From contig JARVLF010000001.1 of assembly GCA_030849465.1 (NCBI GenBank), forward strand, positions 310,001 through 374,000: a stretch of DNA of 64,000 nt, read 5' to 3'. The stretch's first letter is position 1; the number at the start of each line of letters is the position of its first letter. A program made the translations under genes and the position numbers. Under the pieces are notes generated by a model. That model was not told the DNA's origin. It ran no database searches and saw nothing but the letters and a program-made list of their open reading frames with translations. This document shows positions 61,414 through 64,000 of this stretch, piece after piece. The stretch comes from Moesziomyces globuligerus (taxonomy: Eukaryota; Basidiomycota; Ustilaginomycetes; Ustilaginales; Ustilaginaceae).

Positions 61414-61832
61414 GCGTGCCTGTGGGCCACACCGCAAGTGCATCTCGCTGTGGATCTCAGTTGTTTGACTCTGCCCGGTTCCTGCACCGTTTATGCCGCC
61501 AACCCCTTGGCTTGCCCCCTTTCCCAGAGCGCTCGCTTGGCATCCCGCCCCTTTGAGCGTCTTGGCTTTGCCTTTCTTTTTTCTTGGTTCTTGGCTCAGG
61601 CCCAAGGCTTTGCAGCCAGACCAGCGTCGTGATTGCGTCGACGAGATGCATGCGTGTAGCGTCCAGCGTCCAGCGTCCAGCGTGCGTGCGCACATCATGC
61701 ACCCGCATGAGACTCTTACTGAGACTGCGCACGCGCCCCCCTCCCGCCCCCGGCCTCGCTTTGGCGCGGCCAACCTTGTCAGGGCCCGGCCCATCCGCGC
61801 GGCGCCCTCTTCCCGTGCCGCTGCCACGCGTG

Positions 61833-61856
61833 GCTGCTGCTGCTGCTGCTGCTGCT
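61833..61856. repeat. (GCT)8 microsatellite
   Basis: Eight exact GCT units in intergenic or leader DNA. Confidence 0.9.
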
Positions 61857-62050
61857 CACTCATCGCCCCGTTGAGCGGTTTGGAAACTCCGAAGCTTCAA
61901 TGCGGATCCACTCGTGCTTCGCCCTGCGCGTCTCGCTCTCCCACCCTTTCTTTTTCTCTCTCCTCTGCCTCGCTCGCCCTCGCCCGCCCTCTCCGCTATC
62001 TGCCGCTGGCCATCTCTGCTCCTCGCTTTGGCACCGACAGCCCTGCCAAA

Positions 62051-62089
62051 AGCAAAGCAAGAGCAAAGCAAGAGCAAAGCAAGAGCAAG
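62051..62089. repeat. AGCAAAGCAAG repeat (3.5 copies)
   Basis: Three exact 11-bp copies plus a partial fourth. Confidence 0.9.
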
Positions 62090-63185
62090 CAACGCAACAG
62101 CGAAGCGCTGAGTTCGGCTTGGCTCGGCTTGGCTCGGCCTCCCCGTCGTCGTTCTTGGCTCGCCAACTCCATCCTCCTCCTCCTGGCCTTGGCACTCGCC
62201 ACCGCCATCCTCGCGCTCCTCGCAGACGTCGCCCGTCTGCCTTCACTCCTCCATCTCACCCGTACGCATATCCTACACCGCCTAGCCTCGCCCTAGCACG
62301 CTGCCGCCATCGCCGCTTGCCAACTCCCACCATCTCGGCCGCTGCCTCCACCCCCTTTCACTCGATCACCCTCTCGCTGCTGATACCCAACCATCGTCCG
62401 TCTCGCCGCTCTGACATCCGACTAGAGTAGCTCACATCGTACCGCACTCGCTCGACCTTGCACGCACCCATCCATCCTCCTCCGTGCGCTCCCGACGTCG
62501 CTTCCAAAGCTTGCCCCCCCTCCGCCGTGCGCACAAGCGCGTCTCTTTCTTGGCGCCGGTCCGTCCGCCTACCCAACGCCCCGCAGCGCGTGCAGCTCCC
62601 AGGTGCACACTCTCGATCGCCACTAGGCTTCGTCCCACCAACCCTGTACGCATCTGCCGCTCCCGAAGCAACGCCCGTGTCCACTCCCGGCCCCTTTCAT
62701 TTCGCCCGGCTTCATCTCGCCGAAAAGCCTGCATCTTGGCGGATCCCGATCATCAAGCTTCCAGCCTGCACACACGCTCCAGCCCGCTCCAGCCACAAGC
62801 TCATCCTTCGCGCCATTCTTTTTCTTCGGCCTCAGAAGCCCAAGATTAAGCTTCGCTCGCCCTCCCCAACCAAGCTCTCCGCATCAGCCTCAAACCTTGC
62901 CCTTCCCCTTGCCTTCCAACTCAACCAGGGCGCACTCACCTCGCCCCTCCTCTGCGCCCCTTATCAAGTGACCTTGCACTCGCCACTCAACCCTCGGCCG
63001 CGCTTGATTCGCTCGAACCGCTCTTCCCTGGCAACCTCAAGCGCAGCCCCTTGATACCAACCCCATTCTCCCTCCTCGGGTCCTCCTCGAGTCTCCACAA
63101 CCCCTCCGACGGACACTCTTGTGGCACCCACAGCGTCGTACGCTCCATCGCCTGCTACCCCTTCTGCTTAACCCACCGATAGAAG

Positions 63186-64000
63186 ATGGCTTCTGCGCCT
63201 ACACCTGCTCCCCTGCCCACCGAAAGATTGCTCTCGGACCTCTCAAGACCCAACATTGGCGCCGCCCTCGACCCAAGAACCATCTCTGCGCTTCCCGCCG
63301 CTTCGCCATCCAATCGCAACCCTCCGCCACCTCGCTACAAACCTCCCATGCCCACCATGTCGTCCTCCCAGTCGTTCGTCGACAACCCTAAGGCCTACAA
63401 CAACCTCGCTTCGGCCTACGCCAAGCGCTCCGGCACCGCCTCGAGCGCAGGCACCTCCCGCACAGCACTCGGCCCCTCGGACGCCCACCAGCAGGCATAC
63501 GCCGCTCGCAGCCTTCGCCATCGCATGCCATCGCATCCGGGCGCGCCACCACCCCAACACGCCAACACGCTGCAGAGCCGCGTCTTTGGCTTGACCGCCG
63601 ACCTGCGCGAGCCCAGCTCCAACGCACCTTCGCTCGATGACGCCAATCGCATGGCTCGTCTGCTCGGCGAGCAGCGGCCCAACTTTAGCGTCGAGGTCTT
63701 TGCCACCTCGTTCGACCACCGCGGCTATCCCGTGCTCTCGGGCCGCGCCGCCACAGTGCGCGGCGTCGTGCGCATGCCCGCCACCCAGGGCTGCGACGTC
63801 ATGATGACCATCTCGGCGCACACCACCTCGGGCTCGCCAGCAGCCGTATGGCAGGGCACCGCGCTCGCGCCCTGGTCCACCGGCGGCGAGAAGGCCGTCT
63901 TTGAGATCAAGGACCGCCTCGTGGCCAACTACGACCTCGTGCGACCGCGCGCCGCCTACGCGCCGAGGAACGAGGAGCTCATGGAGCCGCCCCAGATCTC
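63186..64000 (+). CDS. Unrecognised protein, N-terminal part (runs off window)
   Basis: An open frame of 271 codons from the ATG at 63186 to the window end. An in-frame stop at 63180-63182 marks the 5' limit. A second candidate start is ATG 63357 (MSSSQSFVDNPKAY). The first 120 residues or so are Pro/Ser/Ala-rich and disordered. From about 155 the wording becomes folded: NFSVEVFATSFDHRGYPVLS, then RAATVRGVVRMPATQGCDVM, then TALAPWSTGGEKAVFEIKD. Alternating hydrophobic strands suggest a beta-sandwich, and the layout is loosely like an arrestin N-terminal domain, but this is a weak impression. Strong GC3 bias and the absence of stops support coding. The function is not assigned. Confidence 0.72.
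   Translation, partial: MASAPTPAPLPTERLLSDLSRPNIGAALDPRTISALPAASPSNRNPPPPRYKPPMPTMSSSQSFVDNPKAYNNLASAYAKRSGTASSAGTSRTALGPSDAHQQAYAARSLRHRMPSHPGAPPPQHANTLQSRVFGLTADLREPSSNAPSLDDANRMARLLGEQRPNFSVEVFATSFDHRGYPVLSGRAATVRGVVRMPATQGCDVMMTISAHTTSGSPAAVWQGTALAPWSTGGEKAVFEIKDRLVANYDLVRPRAAYAPRNEELMEPPQI

Larger units (their letters stand above)
59257..63185. other. 3.9-kb gene-free, repeat-rich interval
   Basis: No supported gene on either strand. Open frames lack motifs and share random composition. Short tandem repeats at 60329-60352, 61381-61413, 61833-61856 and 62051-62089. The last 1.5 kb or so is C/T-rich on the plus strand and probably contains the promoter and long leader of the final gene. 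Confidence 0.5.

Overview
This is about 64 kb of nuclear DNA from a basidiomycete fungus, most likely a smut in the Ustilaginales (Ustilago, Sporisorium or Moesziomyces type). The evidence is GC-rich DNA with strong C/G third-position bias, long mostly intronless genes, short introns with GTAAGT/GTACGT-like donors, nuclear-encoded mitochondrial proteins, intron-containing tRNA genes, and intergenic DNA full of short tandem repeats. Genus and species are inferred from gene content and style, not proven. I see no transposon, virus, CRISPR array, rRNA or secondary-metabolite cluster.

Layout, left to right. 0-6.2 kb: the 5' end of the dynamin VPS1 (minus), ATP synthase alpha ATP1 (minus, three exons) and mitoribosomal protein bL21m (plus). 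6.3-10.5 kb: a 1,376-residue vezatin/Inp2-like membrane protein (minus). 10.5-14.8 kb: gene-poor, with a tRNA-Tyr(GTA) containing a 32-nt intron. 14.9-17.1 kb: a DUF3405 type II membrane protein. 18.3-24.3 kb: a 2,000-residue membrane-anchored protein with three START-like regions. It converges, 91 bp apart, on a small serine palmitoyltransferase subunit (24.4-24.8 kb). 25.8-27.4 kb: a divergent G-protein alpha subunit. 29.1-32.8 kb: a large unknown Ser-rich protein. 32.8-36.8 kb: gene-free. 36.8-37.8 kb: MAK16.

38.2-46.9 kb: two unrelated-looking single-pass membrane proteins (both minus) flank a five-exon PXMP4/PMP24 peroxisomal membrane protein gene. Its exons had to be joined by hand and give exactly 212 residues. 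48.6-50.9 kb: NOP12. 51.0-52.7 kb: a DHA1-type MFS transporter, convergent with NOP12. 53.6 kb: tRNA-Ala(AGC) with a 10-nt intron. 53.9-55.9 kb: a COQ11-COQ10 fusion (coenzyme Q metabolism). 57.1-59.3 kb: a second MFS transporter of the sugar/SV2-like class. 59.3-63.2 kb: gene-free. 63.2-64.0 kb: the 5' part of an unrecognised gene running off the window.

The genes are not an operon or cluster, but themes recur. Mitochondrial energy and coenzyme Q: ATP1, bL21m, COQ11-COQ10. Peroxisomes: Inp2-like, PXMP4. Ribosome assembly: MAK16, NOP12. Sphingolipid and lipid transfer: the SPT small subunit beside the START protein. The most interesting items are the COQ11-COQ10 fusion with a probable relic internal presequence, the G-alpha protein with serine in place of the catalytic glutamine, the triple-START membrane protein, and the two single-pass proteins with protease-like sites but no visible signal peptide.
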